From the NCBI RefSeq assembly GCF_026676115.1, contig NZ_JAPONB010000006.1, positions 176,753-240,752 of the forward strand: 64,000 bases of DNA, written 5' to 3'. The stretch comes from Salinimicrobium sp. TH3 (GTDB taxonomy: Bacteria; Bacteroidota; Bacteroidia; Flavobacteriales; Flavobacteriaceae). Positions 63,599-64,000 of this stretch are shown piece after piece. The notes under the pieces were generated by a model. That model was not told where the DNA came from. It was given only the letters and a program-made list of their open reading frames with translations, and searched no databases. The translations under genes were made by a program, and so were the position numbers. Each line of letters begins with the position of its first letter. Positions within the stretch are counted from its first letter, which is position 1.

Positions 63599-63902
63599 TA
63601 TTATAGAGTTTAAAGTTAAAGAATGTCGCAAGGAATTCTTCTTTCAAACTCAATGTAGAGCAAAGATCTTTACATATGTTTTTACCTTTTTGAATAACAA
63701 TATGCCCGACATAGTTGGTTTAATTCGGTAAAAACGTTTTGGATGATTTACACACACTCTTTTGGGACATGTAAATCCATCCAGATGAAATAACAACTTG
63801 CTTGTGAAATATAGATTTCACTTGAGAATGTAAAAGTTCAGCAAAGAATGTTATTTCATTAGAGCCATTTCATTATCAAAATAGTGAAATGGCTTTTTTT
63901 TG
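63599..63902 (+). ncRNA. candidate structured non-coding RNA (~300 nt)
   Basis: No frame longer than about a dozen codons follows the promoter box, but paired segments are dense: an imperfect hairpin 63606-63624/63635-63651; GGATGATTTACA (63741-63752) with TGTAAATCCATCC (63770-63782, one bulge); ATGAAATAAC (63785-63794) with GTTATTTCAT (63850-63859), which encloses the perfect hairpin GTGAAAT-ATAG-ATTTCAC (63804-63821); and a terminal AGCCATTTCA/TGAAATGGCT hairpin with eight T. I recognise no known RNA: the RNase P, tmRNA and SRP signatures are absent. Confidence 0.55.
63863..63902 (+). terminator. terminator of the candidate non-coding RNA
   Basis: Perfect 10-bp stem AGCCATTTCA/TGAAATGGCT (63863-63872/63885-63894), 12-nt loop, T-run following. 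No coding gene precedes it for 390 nt, so it probably ends an RNA transcript. Confidence 0.85.
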
Positions 63903-64000
63903 TCCATTTTGCCCCTCTTTCTCGGATCAAGAACAATTTCTGGGTTTTTGAGTTTTTAAGCAAATAATTTCTCAAGCCGATACAAGAAGAACTCTGTTTT

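Noticed and set aside
63599..63902. tmRNA, RNase P or SRP RNA
   Set aside because: No tRNA-like ends, no conserved RNase P core and no SRP tetraloop motif; kept only as an unassigned RNA.

Overview
The window is a compact, gene-dense chromosomal segment of a Bacteroidota member, almost certainly a marine-type Flavobacteriaceae (relatives of Gramella/Christiangramia, Salegentibacter or Salinimicrobium). This is inferred from the gene content and order: DUF5686, DUF4835, an RprX/RprY-like two-component system, bamD-rpoZ-coaBC, and a type IX secretion substrate. Many genes have the Bacteroidota promoter box TAnnTTTG, Shine-Dalgarno sites are weak, and GTG/TTG starts are frequent. I see no tRNA, rRNA, CRISPR array, prophage or insertion sequence. 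Most of the region is vertically inherited core genome.

Layout. 1-8 kb: 3' part of clpB, a CsbD-like gene, two phosphatase-type envelope proteins, a DUF6503-type lipoprotein, smpB and a DUF5686 outer-membrane protein. 8-15.7 kb: pcm, then a long plus-strand run (Gfo/Idh oxidoreductase, 3-hydroxyacyl-CoA dehydrogenase, DUF1015, YggS, exonuclease/GIY-YIG fusion, ion channel with zinc ribbon, miaA). 15.7-26 kb, minus strand: a 1777-residue HYR-repeat T9SS-secreted protein, an OmpR-type regulator with its histidine kinase, coaE, a YbbR-domain protein and a GT2 glycosyltransferase. 26-35.4 kb, minus strand: fabI, recN, DUF4835, coaBC, rpoZ, bamD, dapA, DUF6913 and two YhhN-like membrane proteins. 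35.5-37.2 kb: a 5'-nucleotidase split into two genes in reversed domain order. 37.5-43.6 kb, minus strand: a four-gene phosphosignalling operon with a 1403-residue REC/8xPAS/kinase hybrid. 43.6-44.6 kb: an AT-rich gap holding a promoter and two possible tiny membrane/secreted peptides. 44.6-48.7 kb, minus strand: ligA, a VOC protein, prmC and an acetyltransferase. 48.7-55.1 kb: ribD, HAD hydrolase, DMT permease, YigZ, thioesterase (minus), dnaA, LMW tyrosine phosphatase and an RsmI-like methyltransferase. 55-58.3 kb, minus strand: lysozyme-like protein, mltG, acetyltransferase, dapF. 58.4-64 kb: degP/Q, a long-form GAPDH, a coiled-coil membrane protein, trmD, rplS, and a terminal gene-free stretch.

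The most interesting unexplained signal is in the last 420 bases. A TAnnTTTG box is followed by about 300 nt with no credible ORF but with several perfect or near-perfect stems and a textbook terminator, so this is probably a structured non-coding RNA. Other signals: a recurrent ~28-bp palindrome found both between and inside genes; a set of genes whose -7 box sits only 4-5 nt from the start codon, which predicts leaderless mRNAs; an internal duplication in the PAS kinase; and the small-peptide locus.

Functionally the window mixes envelope assembly (BamD, MltG, YbbR, DUF4835, DUF5686), peptidoglycan/lysine precursors (DapA, DapF), CoA and riboflavin synthesis (CoaBC, CoaE, RibD), fatty acids (FabI), translation and tRNA functions (SmpB, MiaA, TrmD, L19, PrmC, RsmI-like) and DNA replication/repair (DnaA, LigA, RecN).
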